In this document: positions 44,023 through 55,408 of the stretch, one piece after another
How positions within the stretch are numbered: the first letter of the stretch is position 1
Layout of the letters: the number at the start of each line of letters is the position of its first letter
Source: Papio anubis
Lineage: Eukaryota > Chordata > Mammalia > Primates > Cercopithecidae
Direction: 5' to 3'
Assembly (NCBI RefSeq): GCF_008728515.1
Contig: NC_044977.1
Span: 7,277,501 to 7,341,500, forward strand
DNA length: 64,000 nucleotides
The notes under the pieces: model-generated
Told to the model about the DNA's origin: nothing
Seen by the model: the letters and a program-made list of their open reading frames with translations, nothing else
Database searches by the model: none
Made by a program: the position numbers and the translations under genes

Positions 44023-44480
44023 TAAAAAATTAGGTGTTTTGACAAAGATGCTTTGACCAAACTTCAGTCAGGCTCCTGAAACTTCTTTTAGGGCCAATTC
44101 TGCGTTTCCTTATAAAATCTAATATTAGCAAGAATGCCGTTAATTCAATTTAGCAAGAACTGCCCCTACTCCTGCCAGTATGTTATCATCCTTCGTATCT
44201 CATCAGGTTACATATTCTCCACCATCCGCTGTGTGATATTATCTGCCTTCAGTAAGAATTCTGCTAGGTTGATTTTGCCAGAATCCCCCTTATCCATGAT
44301 GCCTCTTCTTAGTAATTTTCCATCTACCGATCCCCACCATACTCAAGGGCTATAAATTCTTACTTGCCCATCTCTCTCCCCCACTATAAAATCCCATTGC
44401 AGTGATCTCTATATCCATCACAATTGTCTGAATAAAGTGTTCCTTACCTTGTTTTAACACATCATTGAATATTTTTTCTT
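44023..44480 (+). mobile_element. ERV LTR (ERV1-like, family not named)
   Basis: LTR-like layout in sense: 'agtcaggctcctgaaacttc', 'accatccgctgtgtgatatt' and 'gccagaatcccccttatcca', then TATAAA at 44351-44356 and a second TATAAA at 44385-44390. 'ctgaataaagtgttccttac' carries AATAAA at 44431-44436. The spacing of TATA to AATAAA (about 80 bases) fits a short-R LTR. The 73-codon frame at 44134-44355 has no known domain. Confidence 0.65.
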
Positions 44481-45771
44481 TAGTTTCCAATCTAAATTTT
44501 ATTTTAAAATTTGGAAAAAAAATATAATAAATATAATTATCTGTGTGTGTGTGTGTGTAATTTTTTTCTGATACGCAATTTTGAATTGAACTTTTCCAAC
44601 ACATTTTTAATGGAAACTTCTATGTATATATATGTAGTAACTATGCTAAGTGGAGCATTTCAATTCACCAACTGTATGTCTAAAAAGAAAGACTTACATG
44701 TCATTCTACTTTTTTAAAATAAAACTTTCCACCCCTGTATATTGTAGGTGTTCAATAAAGATGGTGACAAATCAATTGAATTGCTAATGCTTACACAGAG
44801 ACATCAAAATAAAGTTAGGCTACAAGATGCTTGCTTGTTCTAAGAGAAATTGATGAAATATGTCTTTATGGTATTTTGTTCTTACAAATAATATATAGTC
44901 TTCCAGTCTGTAGTGGTTGATATTATTTGTCACACTGAATGAAATATTTGTTTGGTATTATGGTAATCTAAACTGGTGAAAAACATTGTTCTTTAAAAAT
45001 CTGAGACTGTTAAAAAGCAAGAAAGCAACAGTGAAATTTGTTGAGACAAGATGAATCCACATACTTGACCTTCTTAAAGACAGTGCAGAGCTGAAACTTT
45101 AAAAAATGTGTGTGCATATATATATATATTTTCTCGGTTGCCTCTTCGAAAGGATAGTTCATTATACTACATTTTAAAATATATCTTTTTTTTTTTTTTG
45201 GTTTATTTTTGTTTGCCTAGGTACATATTTGCTTGAGCATAGAGAAAAACTGTATCTTCCCAGGAAAAAAGAAAACAAGAGAAGTTACGAGAAGTAGACC
45301 AATGATATGAATCAGTGTGGAGAGACAATTCACATAATTGAACAATATGAACTTGAAACTTCATAAATGGTCAGGTTACTTTTATTCTGCTTCATTCTTG
45401 GAATGTGTGCCATATATTCTGTATAGAGACATAGATTTGGTTTGATCCAGATTTCTCTCTGGCTCATTTTCTCAGAATATTTTCCTATCTTGTACCCCTT
45501 TCAATTAAAAAAAAAAAATCACAAATTTCTAAGCCCTAATAAAAGTTAAAGCAATTATACTCAACTGAGAATAAACTAAACTAGAGATTTTATGAAATTA
45601 AAATGAACATAACAGGAAGTCACAGTTTAAGTATTTGTAAACTAAAAACAAATTCATTTTCTTAATATATTTGCACTAAGAACATATGTTCATTAAGAAG
45701 ATTTTACTTTCTTTTCTGTCCATATGCAAAGAATAAAAACTAGCTTCTTAATCTGGCTTTAAATTGAAATT
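44481..45771. other. No recognised element; short (TG)n at 44542-44559
   Basis: AT-rich sequence with T13 at 45187-45199 and a short TA run at 45116-45130. No gene was seen. Confidence 0.4.
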
Positions 45772-45996
45772 CTTTTTTTTGTTTGTTTGTTTTTGAGACA
45801 GAGTTGCTCATTGCACCTTCTGCCTCCAAGGTCCAAGTGATTCTCATGCCTCAGAGTAGCTGGGAGCACAGGCCCCCACCACCATGCCCAGCCAATGTTT
45901 GTATTTTTAATAAAGACGGAGTTTCACTAAGTTGGCGGGGCTGGTCTCAAACTCCTGGCCTCAAGTGATCTACCTACTCTGTGCTGGGATTACAGG
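45772..45996 (-). mobile_element. Alu (antisense), internally deleted and 5'-truncated
   Basis: A T/GTTT run is followed by 'gagacagagttgctcattgc', where about 45 bases of the right arm are missing. It then runs to 'gtgctgggattacagg', where the 5' end is lost. The 61-codon plus frame is Alu-derived. Confidence 0.92.
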
Positions 45997-47746
45997 ATTG
46001 CAATGAAATTTTAACTCAAAAATACATGCTTTACAAGAAAAATACATAGAAGCAATGAAAAAAGTTGATCAGTTTACTCCCACTATACTCTCTCACTTTA
46101 CACAGAAAATAAAACAAAATCAATAAAATAGTGAAACATTGAAGACAATAGAAACAACGCTAAGGAAACTTTTTATATCTTTCTTTTTGTATTCATATAC
46201 ATTAAGTTTAGAATTAGAAAATGCAATTTCTCTTTAAGTGACGTGGACTAAAATCATGTGTGTTTGTTTTGTTTTGTTTTGTTTTTTGTTTTTTATTTTT
46301 TAATACGTATCAGATTGTATTGGGACTACCTTTCAACTCTCTGACTTTCTCCTGGTCTATAGTTCCTCACTGTAATCAAGGACAAAAATTTACACATAGA
46401 CCTAGGACCTTTCAGTAATAAGTTTTATTTTCAAACCCTTGCATATGTAAAAAAGGACTCTGGTTTCTTTGCACAATAACATTGTCCATAAAGTTTTGAA
46501 GGTTAAGCTATGACCCTGTTTGAGAAACAAAAGAAACTTAGAAAGAGAAGTTGACTAAAATTAGGGTATTTTAATTCTCAGGGAGTAAAACAATTGCCTT
46601 ATTGAATAATTTTGTGGTTTAAGAAATAGTAAACCTGTATGCTTTCTTGTTTCAGAGAAGGGAGTGGTGGAAAGAAGCCATCCTTGTTGAAATAAATAAA
46701 GAACCAAAGTATTTCAGCTATATATACTACATATTACTAAAGAACTGCTCAGATAAAAATTCACAGACTTAATTCTTAGTATTACAAAATAACAAAGAAA
46801 AAATATACAATAAATAATTAGCTTAAAAGCAAGAAAGACTGTACCCTTACAAAAAGAAATAAAAAGGAAAAGAACCATATAAAAAACATAAATCAATAAA
46901 ACTGAATTATTGAAAAATAGAGATTTTTAAGGCAAAATTTAAAATTTAATAATGCTGTAGTATATGCCAAATAATAAAAAAGTTTAGGAACATACCAGTA
47001 TATTTTTAGAAGATACTAATTCTAAGACAATCAAATCTACTTTAACAATACTGAGTAATATTGAATTTCAATGATTTATATAAAATTTGTAGCAATGTTT
47101 TCTATATACCTTTAATGAAATATTTTTGCTTTGAAGACAATATTTTAAAGCAATTCTTTTTTAGTATTTATTGCATAGAGTTTTATGTTCTAATTTTTAA
47201 TGAAAACTTAAGATCTTATAAAATAAGTCCATGAAAAATATGTGGAGAAATTAAAATTGTAATGCAACATATAGAATATAATTCCCCCTTCAGATACCGT
47301 ATTTTCTTTTTAAGGAATTAAATCTATCTTTGTTGGATGTTCTAAGACTATGAAATATTATATACCATTCAAAAACACAGAAAAAGTAAAAGACATATAT
47401 TTATATATACTCAGTGATATTCATTGAACCAAGTTTCAAATATATTTTCTATTTGAAATAAACAAAATATAATCTCAAGCACATGTAACATAGCAAATAC
47501 ATGTTTTTATACCAAAAAACACATACTTTATTACAAATAGCATATGATAGAGTTAAATGGACAATTCAAGCTCCAAGAGCATTGGAAACTTAGAATACCC
47601 GAACAAGAAACTGTCATTTGTGCTTCCAAAATTATACAATATGCTAAAATAACTTATGATTGCTTTCTAATCATGGAAGGAAGCAATCCCTGGTCAGTCA
47701 TGGTTAATTCTGATATCTGTGTAATTTTCAGCTAGATTAGACACTT
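45997..47746. other. No recognised element; (TTTTG)n at 46264-46288
   Basis: AT-rich sequence containing a short GTTTT repeat and T-run at 46262-46310. The frames at 46714-46896 (minus) and 47544-47735 (plus) show no domain. Nothing else was recognised. Confidence 0.4.
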
Positions 47747-47749
47747 ATG

Positions 47750-48582
47750 CAGCTATTTAATAACAAATTTGAGGAAGCTAAGAACCTTGAAAAAAGGACA
47801 GAGGAATTGCTAACTAGAATAACCAGTTTAGAGAAGAATATAAATGACCTGATGGAGCTGAGAAACACAACACAAGAACTTCGTGAAGCATACACAAGTA
47901 TCAATAGCCGAATTGGTCAAGCAGAAGAAAAGATATCAGGGATTGAAGATCAACTTAATGAAATAAAGTGTGAAGAAAAGATTATAGGAAAAAGAATGAA
48001 CAAAGTCTCCAAGACATATGGGACTATGTGAAAAGACCAAATGTGCCTTTGATTGGTGTACCTGAAAGTGACAGAAGAATGGAATCAAGCTGGAAAGTAC
48101 TCTTCAGGATATCATCCAGAGCTTCCCTAACCTAGCAAGAAAGGCCAACTCAAATTCAGGAAATACAGAGAACACTACAAAGATACTCCTCGAGAAAAGC
48201 AACCCCAAGACACATAATCGTCAGATTCACCAAGGTTGACATGAAAGAAAAAATGTTAAGGGCAGCCAGTAAAAAAGGTCAGGTTACCCACAAAGGGAAG
48301 CCCATTGGACAAACAGCAGATCTCTCTGCAGAAACCCTACAAGCCAGAAGAAAGTGGGGGCCAATATTCAACATTCTTCAAGAAAAGAATTTTCAACCCA
48401 GAATTTCATATCCAGGCAAACAGAGCTTCATAAGTGAAGGAGAAATAAAAACCTTTACAGACAATCAAATGCTGAGAGATTTTGTCACCAACAGGCCTGC
48501 CCTACAAGAGCTCCCGAAGGAAGCACTAAGCATGAAAAGGAAAAACTGGTACCAGCCACTGCAAAAACATACCAAATTGTAA
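47750..48582 (+). pseudogene. L1 ORF1 remnant, 5'-truncated and frameshifted
   Basis: The frame 47747-48031 (94 codons) covers the ORF1p coiled-coil region (heptad-like E/L/I-rich; 'EERTEE'-type repeats). It breaks at about 48031. The frame 48241-48582 (113 codons) carries the C-terminal RNA-binding part and ends at the normal ORF1 stop. Between them the RRM-coding stretch is out of frame. ORF1p is the RNA-binding chaperone of the L1 particle; this copy is dead. Confidence 0.88.
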
Positions 48583-48645
48583 AAACCATCGATGCTATGA
48601 AGAAACTGCATCAACTAGCAGGCAAAATAACCAGCTAACATCATA

Positions 48646-51600
48646 ATCACAGACCCAAATTCACACATAACAATATTAACCTTAGTGGAAATGGACTAAA
48701 TGTACCCAATTAAAAGACAAAGACTGGCAAAGAGGATAAAGAGTCAAGACCCATCCATGTGCTGTATTCAGCAGGCACATCTCACATGCAAAGACATACA
48801 CAGGCTCTAAATAAAGGGATGGAAGAATATTTACCAAGCAAATGGAAATTAAAAAAGCAGGGGTTGTAATCCTAGTCTGTATAAAACAGATGTAAACCAT
48901 CAAAGATCAACAAAGACAAAGAAGGGTATTACATAATGGTAAAGGGATCAATGAAACAAGAAGAGTTAACTATCCTAAATGTATATGCACCCAATGCAGG
49001 AGCGCCCAGATTTATAAAGCAAGCTGGTAGAGACCGACAAACAGTCTTAGACTCCCACACAATAATAGTAGGAGACTTTAACACCCCACTGTCATTATTG
49101 AACAGATCAATGAAAGAGAGAGAAAATTAACAAGGATATTCAAGACTTGAACTCAGCTCTGGACCAAGTGGACCTAATAGACACCTACAAATGTCTCCAC
49201 CCCAAATAAACAGAAGATACATTCTTCTCAGCACCACATCACAGTCATTCTAAAATTAACCACATATTTGGAAGTAAAACTCTCCTCAGCAAATGCAAAA
49301 AAATGAAAATCATGACAGTCTCTCAGACCACAGTCCAATCAAATTAGAACTCAGGATTAAGAAACTCACTCAAAACCACAAAACTACATGGAAACTGAAC
49401 AATCTGCTCCTGAATGACTACTGGGAAACTAACAAAATGAAGGCAGAAATAAATAAGTTCTTGGAAACCAATGAGAACAAAGATAGAATGTACCAGAATC
49501 TCTGGATCACAGCTAAGTTAGTGTTTAGAAGAAAATTTATAGTACTAAATGTCCACAGGAGAGAAGCAGGAAAGATCTAAAATTGACACCCTAATATCAA
49601 GATTAAAAGAACTAGAGAAGCAAGAGCAAACAAAGTCAAAAGCTAGCAGAAGACAAGAAATAACTAAGACCAGAGAAGAACTGAAGGAGATAGAGACACA
49701 AAAAAACCTTCAAAAAAAAAAAAAATTAATGAATCGGAGAGCTGTTTTTTTTTAAAGATTAGTAAAATAGATAGATTGCTAGTCAGACTAATAAAAAAGA
49801 AAAGAGAGAGGACTCAGTAGCTACAATAAAATATGATAAAGGGAATATCACCACAGATCCAACAGAAATAAAAAACTACCATCAGAGAAAACTATAAACA
49901 ACACTATGCAAATAAACTAGAAAATCTAGAAGAAATGGATAAATTCCTGGACATATACAGACTCCCAGGACTAAGCCAGGAAGAAGTTGAATCCCTGAAT
50001 AGACGAATAACAAGTTCTGAAATGGAGGCAGTAATTAATAGGCTACCAACCAAAAAAAGCCCAAGACCAGTTGAATTCGCAGCTGAATTCTACTACAGGT
50101 ACAAAGAGGGTCTGATACCATTCCTTCTGAAACCATTCCAATCAATAGAAAAAGAGGGACTCATCCCTATCTCATTTTATGAGGCCAGCATCATCCTGAT
50201 ACAAAAACCTAGCAGAGACACAACAACAACAAAAAAATTTCAGGCCACTATCCCTGATGAACATCAATGTGAAAATCCACAATAAAATACTGGCAAATCA
50301 AATCCAGCAGCACATCAAAAAGTTTATCCACCGAGATCAAGTTGGCATCATCTGTGGAATGCAAGGCTGGTTCAACATATGCAAATCAATAAACGTAATC
50401 CATCACATAAACAGAACCAATGACAAAAACCACATAATTGTCTCAATATATGCAGAAAAGACCTTTGACAAAATTCAACACCCATTCATGCTAAAAACCA
50501 TCAATAAACATTGATGATCAGATACACTGAGATCAAATGTATCTCAAAATAGTAAGAGCTATTTATGAAAAACCAACAATGAATATCACACTGAATGAAC
50601 AAAAATCGGAAGTATTCCCTTTGAAAAGCACCACAAAACAAGGATGCCCTCTCTCATCACTCCTATTCAACATAGTATTGGAAGTTCTGGCCAGAGCAAT
50701 CAGGCAAGAGAAAGAAACAAAAGGTATTGAAATAGGAAGAGAGGAAGTAAAATTGTCTCTCTTTGCAGATGACATGATTGAATATTCAGAGAACCCCATC
50801 ATCTCAGCCCAAATCATCCTTAGGCAGATAAGCAATTTCAGTAAAGTCTCAAGATACAAAATCAATGTGCAAAAATCACAAGCATTCCTAAACACCAATA
50901 ATAAACAGCCAAATCATGAGTGAACTCCCATTCACTATTGCTACAAAGAAAATAAAATATCTAGAAATACAACTTACAAGGAATGCGAGGACTTCTTCAA
51001 GGAGAACAACAAACCACTGCTCAAGGAAATAAGAGAGGACACAAACAAATGGAAAAACATTCCATGCTCACGGATGGGAAGAATCAATATCATGAAAATG
51101 GCCATACTGCCCAAAGCAGTTCATAGATTCAGTGCTATCCCCATCAAGCTACCATTGACTTTCTTCACAGAATTGGAAAAAACCTCTTTAAATTTCACAT
51201 GGAACCAAAAAGGAGCCCACATAGCCAAGCCAATCCTTAGCAAAAACAACAAAGCTGGAGGCATCACTCTACCTGACTTCAAACTATACTACAAGGCTAC
51301 AGTAACCAAAACAGATATATGGACCAATGGAACAGAACAGATGCCTCTGAAATAACATTGCACATCTACAACCATCTGATCTTTGACAACTCTGCCAAAG
51401 TAAGTAATGAGGAAAGCATTCTCTATTTAATAAATGGTGTTGGGAAAACTGGCTAGCCATACATAGAAAACTGAAACTGGATCCCTTTATCCAAAAATTA
51501 ACTCAAGATGGATTAAAGACTGAAACACAAGACCTAAAACCATAAAAATCCTAGGAGAAAACCTAGGAAATACCATTCAGGACATAGACATGGGCAAAGA

Positions 51601-52443
51601 CTTCATAACTAAAACACCAAAAGCAATGGCAACAAAAGCCAAAACTGACAAATAGGATATAATTAAACTAAAGAGCTTCTGCACAGCAAAAGAAACTATC
51701 ATCAGAGTGAACAAGCAACCTACAGAATGGGAGAAAATTTTTGCAATCCATCCATCTGACAAAAGACTAATATCCAGAATCTACAAAGAACTTAAACAAA
51801 TTTACAGGAAAATAACAAACAACCCCATCAAAAAGTGGGCAAAGGATTTGAGCAGATACTTCTCAAAAGAAGACATTTATGCAGCCAACAATATATGAAA
51901 AAAAGCTCATCATCATTGGTTGCTGGAGAAATGCAAATCTCCATGAGATATCATCTCATGCCAGTTAGAATGGTGATAATTAAAAAGTCAGGGGGCAACA
52001 GATGCTAGAGAGGATGTGGAGAAATAGGAATGCTTTACACTGTTGGTGGGAGTGTAAATCAGTTCAATCCTTGTGGAAGACAGTGTGATGATTCCTCAAG
52101 GATCTAGAACTGGAAATACCATTTGACCCAGCAATCCCATTACTGGTTATATACCCAAAGGATTTTAAATCACTGTGCTATAAAGACACATGCACAAGTA
52201 TATTTACTACAGCACTGTTGACAATAGCAAAGACTTGGAACCAACCCAAATGCACATCAATGATAGGCTGGATAAAGAAAGTGTGGCACCTATACACTAT
52301 GGAATCCTTAGCAACCATAAAAAAAGATGAGTTCATGCCCTTTGCAGAGACATGGATGAAGCTGGAAACCGTCATTCTCTGAAAACTAACACAGGAACAG
52401 AGGTCCTAACACTGCATGTTCTCACTCATAATTGGCAGCTGAA
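48646..52443 (+). pseudogene. L1 ORF2 remnant (endonuclease, RT, Cys-rich), broken
   Basis: The expected ORF2 start ATG (48646-48648) reads ATC. Endonuclease motifs remain in 48936-49130, with NVYAPN near residue 15 and VGDFNTP near 46-52. The RT core remains in 50537-50923, with FADD at 50762-50773 (residues 76-79) preceded by QGCPLS at residues 35-40. The C-terminal region follows to about 52443. At least ten frame breaks separate these parts. The protein would nick target DNA and copy L1 RNA in an active element; here it cannot be made. Confidence 0.92.
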
Positions 52444-52655
52444 CAATGAGAACTCAAGGGCACAGGAAAGGAAATATCAGACACCGGGGCCTGTCGGGAG
52501 TGGGGGATTAGTGGAGGGATAGCAATAGGAGAAACACCTAATGTAGGTGATGGGTTGATGCATGCAGCAAACCACCAAGGCACATGTGTACCTATGTAAC
52601 AAACCTCCACTTTCTCCACATGTATCCCAGAGCTTAAAGTATAATTTTAAAAAAT

Positions 52656-53158
52656 CAGAAAAATATCTACCCAAAAAAATTTTTTGGAAAATTATTTTTC
52701 CATGTAATTTTATGGAAAAAAACATTTGAAAAGTGTGCATAAAATGGACTGAAAAGAGGAGTAGTAAGACTTTTATGAGACCAATAAGAATGAAAGAGGT
52801 AGGAAAAAACCTCAATGTAATAAAACATCAATTTCCATGTTGTTTTTTAATTAAGTTTAAAGTGCTGCAATAAAATCTGTTCTATTTTTTAAAACCTGAA
52901 AAGGGAAACTGTACCCAAAAGAGGTTATGATGCAATCATAGGCTAAATTTCAATGCTGGACTGAAATAAAAACCTGTACGTCTGTTTCAAATAGAAATAT
53001 TAATGCCAATGAGAAATAAAATAATAGATAAACTATATTTATCAATATCTGCCATAGTCTAAGCTAGTTTATTACTGCAACAGTAGAATACTTAAGACCT
53101 TAAAATATTATAATAGAATTTATCACATCATCTTCTTGTAGGAAAATTAAAACAAAAA
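52656..53158. other. No recognised element
   Basis: AT-rich flank after the L1. It contains a 17-base palindrome (CCAAAAAA, one A, TTTTTTGG) at about 52671-52687 and a nearby 'ggaaaattatttttcc' foldback. Confidence 0.5.
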
Positions 53159-53328
53159 GAGCATTCATAGCATCAATGCGTTTGTTCCATTTATATGTGT
53201 GTGTTAACATTTTCTCTGGAGGAGATATTTTTTATCTTTCCCAAATCCTAAAATATATTCATCCTATTTGCCACAGTTCTTTTTCTAAGAAGTTTTGCTA
53301 AGTAAACAATTAAACATGTTTCAAAAGC
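53159..53328 (+). repeat. 170-bp local duplication, copy 1
   Basis: This aligns without gaps to 53979-54148, with 6 mismatches in 170 bases (96.5% identity). I see no match to a known repeat family. Confidence 0.96.
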
Positions 53329-53978
53329 TAGCCATCAATTTATATTTAAGGAAAACTAATATGGAAATATGTGATAGAAAATGAACTATTATTTTCATAT
53401 ATCTACTTTTGATATAATTCTGTGAAGTCATAAGAATTCTAGCTGTGTTGCAAAAGAAGACTCAATGACTAAGGAATATGTTCCCTTTACATAACAGAGA
53501 CACAGGCAATTAGTGACTAGAAGATGGTGTTATTATCTTTGTAAAACATCAGCTAAGCAGCAATGAATTGTCAAATATAAACAAGTAGATGGGTAAAACA
53601 GGATGACAAAATAATGAAATTAGTACTATATTTTTCTCAGTAGTTGATCAGCTGATTTTAGTTACATATTAATTTTCAAAAAGTCATATGCATACTGTTT
53701 CTCTAAGTTAGATGAAATTTATAAAAATATTTTAACTGAGTGTATTAAAAACCGAGTTAGGAATTTCAACAATCAGTAAGAAGAATATGAAATGGCAGAA
53801 AATAATTCAAAATGAACAGCTACATTGTTAGAATCACCTATTCCTATCTTCTAGGCCATACCTTCTTAGTTTCTGCAAAGGTGGATATATGCTACTTCAC
53901 TATCACTCTCCTTAGCTTTTGTTTTTTTTTTCCAAAAAAAAAAAAAAAATAGCTTTTGTTTTTTTCTCCAAAACAATT
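53329..53978. other. Single-copy sequence between the duplicates
   Basis: AT-rich sequence. The final 60 bases contain T10-CC-A17 (about 53922-53949), and the phrase 'tagcttttgttttttt' occurs twice around it. Confidence 0.6.
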
Positions 53979-54148
53979 GAGCATTCATAGCATGAATGCA
54001 TTTGTTCCATTTATATATGTGTGTTAACATTTTCTCTGGAGGAGATATTATTTATCTTTCCCAAATCCTAAAATATATTCATCCTATTTGCCACAGTTCT
54101 TTTACTAAGAAGTTTTGCTAAGTAAACAATTAAACATGTTTCAAGAGC
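53979..54148 (+). repeat. 170-bp local duplication, copy 2
   Basis: Partner of 53159-53328 at an offset of exactly 820 bp in the same orientation. Its left edge is close to the T/A homopolymer foldback. Confidence 0.96.
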
Positions 54149-55331
54149 ATGAAACATGTTACAGAATGTAACAGAAATACAAATCTCACAGAGTGAAGGC
54201 CTGGCATAAAGAAAATCTTTGTCTGCAAAAATAAAGCTAAACACTATCCACAAGTTTGTGAGGAAGCGTTGATGGGCTTAGCTGAAAGAACACTTTACAC
54301 AGATTTGATAAAATACTGACAAGGGTGGTCCTTATTTCAATACTGATAGTAGTAAAACCTGCGATATGATCCCATATCCTGCATGCCATGCCCCAACTTT
54401 CCCATTGGACGATACTTCCTCTGAAATATTAACACAACGACAGAGAAATTGGAGTGTTTTTAGTTCCTCAGTACAAAGTTGCATGTTTGACAATTCTAAG
54501 TGTCCTATTTTTTTTTCTTTATTTCAATTTTAAATGCCTTATGTTGAGAAATGGTTTAGTTATATAATAGAATAGAGTTTGTATAATCACAGCCAATATT
54601 AAATTGTTCTCATTTTATTCTTCTCAGAATTAAATTATTGTAGTCCTTGTTAAAATTTAAATCCAAATTAAACACATTGATTTGAGATGGTGTTTCTTAA
54701 TTTGTTCTGATCTGTGAAGTACTTTAAAGTGAGCAAGAGGTGTGTTATATAAATGCAAATGATTGAGAGATTGTTACAGCTTTTCAGTGTACAAGAATTC
54801 AATAGAGGTAACATAACTTATATCAGAAACAAAAGAAATTCCTCCTGGAGAATGGTAAGAAACAAAATACTTGAAACTACTCTAAATAGAAAAATTGTAG
54901 TTACTAAAACACTCACTAAGTCCTGTGTATTTAAAAAACAGCAACAACAAAATTATAAGCAATGACAATTAGAGTGATAGAAAATTTAGTGGCTATTCAG
55001 CTTAAGTGTCTCATTTTGGATATGAGATAACAAAGCAATTAGTATCTAGAAGAGCCAGCAGAATTAGAATGTAAACCTAGTCATTCTAGCTTCCAGTTCA
55101 ATGTTTTCTGGACAAAATACCTCTTAATTTAGATAGAGTGGAAAAAAAAAAAACCTTGACCAAAATATTAATTTTAATGTATTTTTAAAATACAAATAGT
55201 ACTAATTACAACAAAGGATACTAAAATTGTTGTCTTTAAAATTGTGTTTTATATATATGCATGTGTATATATTTTGCTGATCCTGTGGTTTGTCTATCTT
55301 ATCTATGTAATAGATCTATTTCTATTTTTCT
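54149..55331. other. No recognised element
   Basis: AT-rich sequence with an A12-13 run near 55143. The 70-codon plus frame at 54753-54965 is not gene-like. No named repeat was recognised. Confidence 0.4.
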
Positions 55332-55332
55332 T

Positions 55333-55371
<39 letters not shown>

Positions 55372-55408
55372 GTCTATCTATCTATCTATTTATCTATCTA
55401 TCTAATTA
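55332..55408. repeat. (TCTA)n tetranucleotide microsatellite
   Basis: About 18 TCTA-type units with a few interruptions (TCTG at about 55370, TTTA near 55388, then TCTAATTATC at the right end). The long uninterrupted left block is the kind of STR that is usually length-variable. Confidence 0.97.

Larger units (their letters stand above)
47750..52655 (+). mobile_element. Long 5'-truncated L1 (old L1PA/L1PB-like)
   Basis: The largest well-preserved L1 in the window is about 4.9 kb. It starts inside ORF1, so the promoter-bearing 5' UTR and ORF1 start are lost. It continues through ORF2 to a complete 3' UTR ending in an A/T-rich tail. Identity to L1 is obvious throughout ('aaaaagtttatccaccgaga', 'cccaaagcagttcatagatt', 'accaacccaaatgcacatca'). 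Both ORFs carry frameshifts and stops, so it cannot move. No clear target duplication was found. Confidence 0.95.

Noticed and set aside
43874..44056. E-G-R-K repeat protein frame
   Set aside because: It is a translation of the (GGAA)n Alu tail.
50537..50923. Frame with an intact FADD motif considered as a live reverse transcriptase
   Set aside because: It is one 128-codon piece of an L1 ORF2 broken by many frameshifts and stops, with the ORF2 start codon lost.
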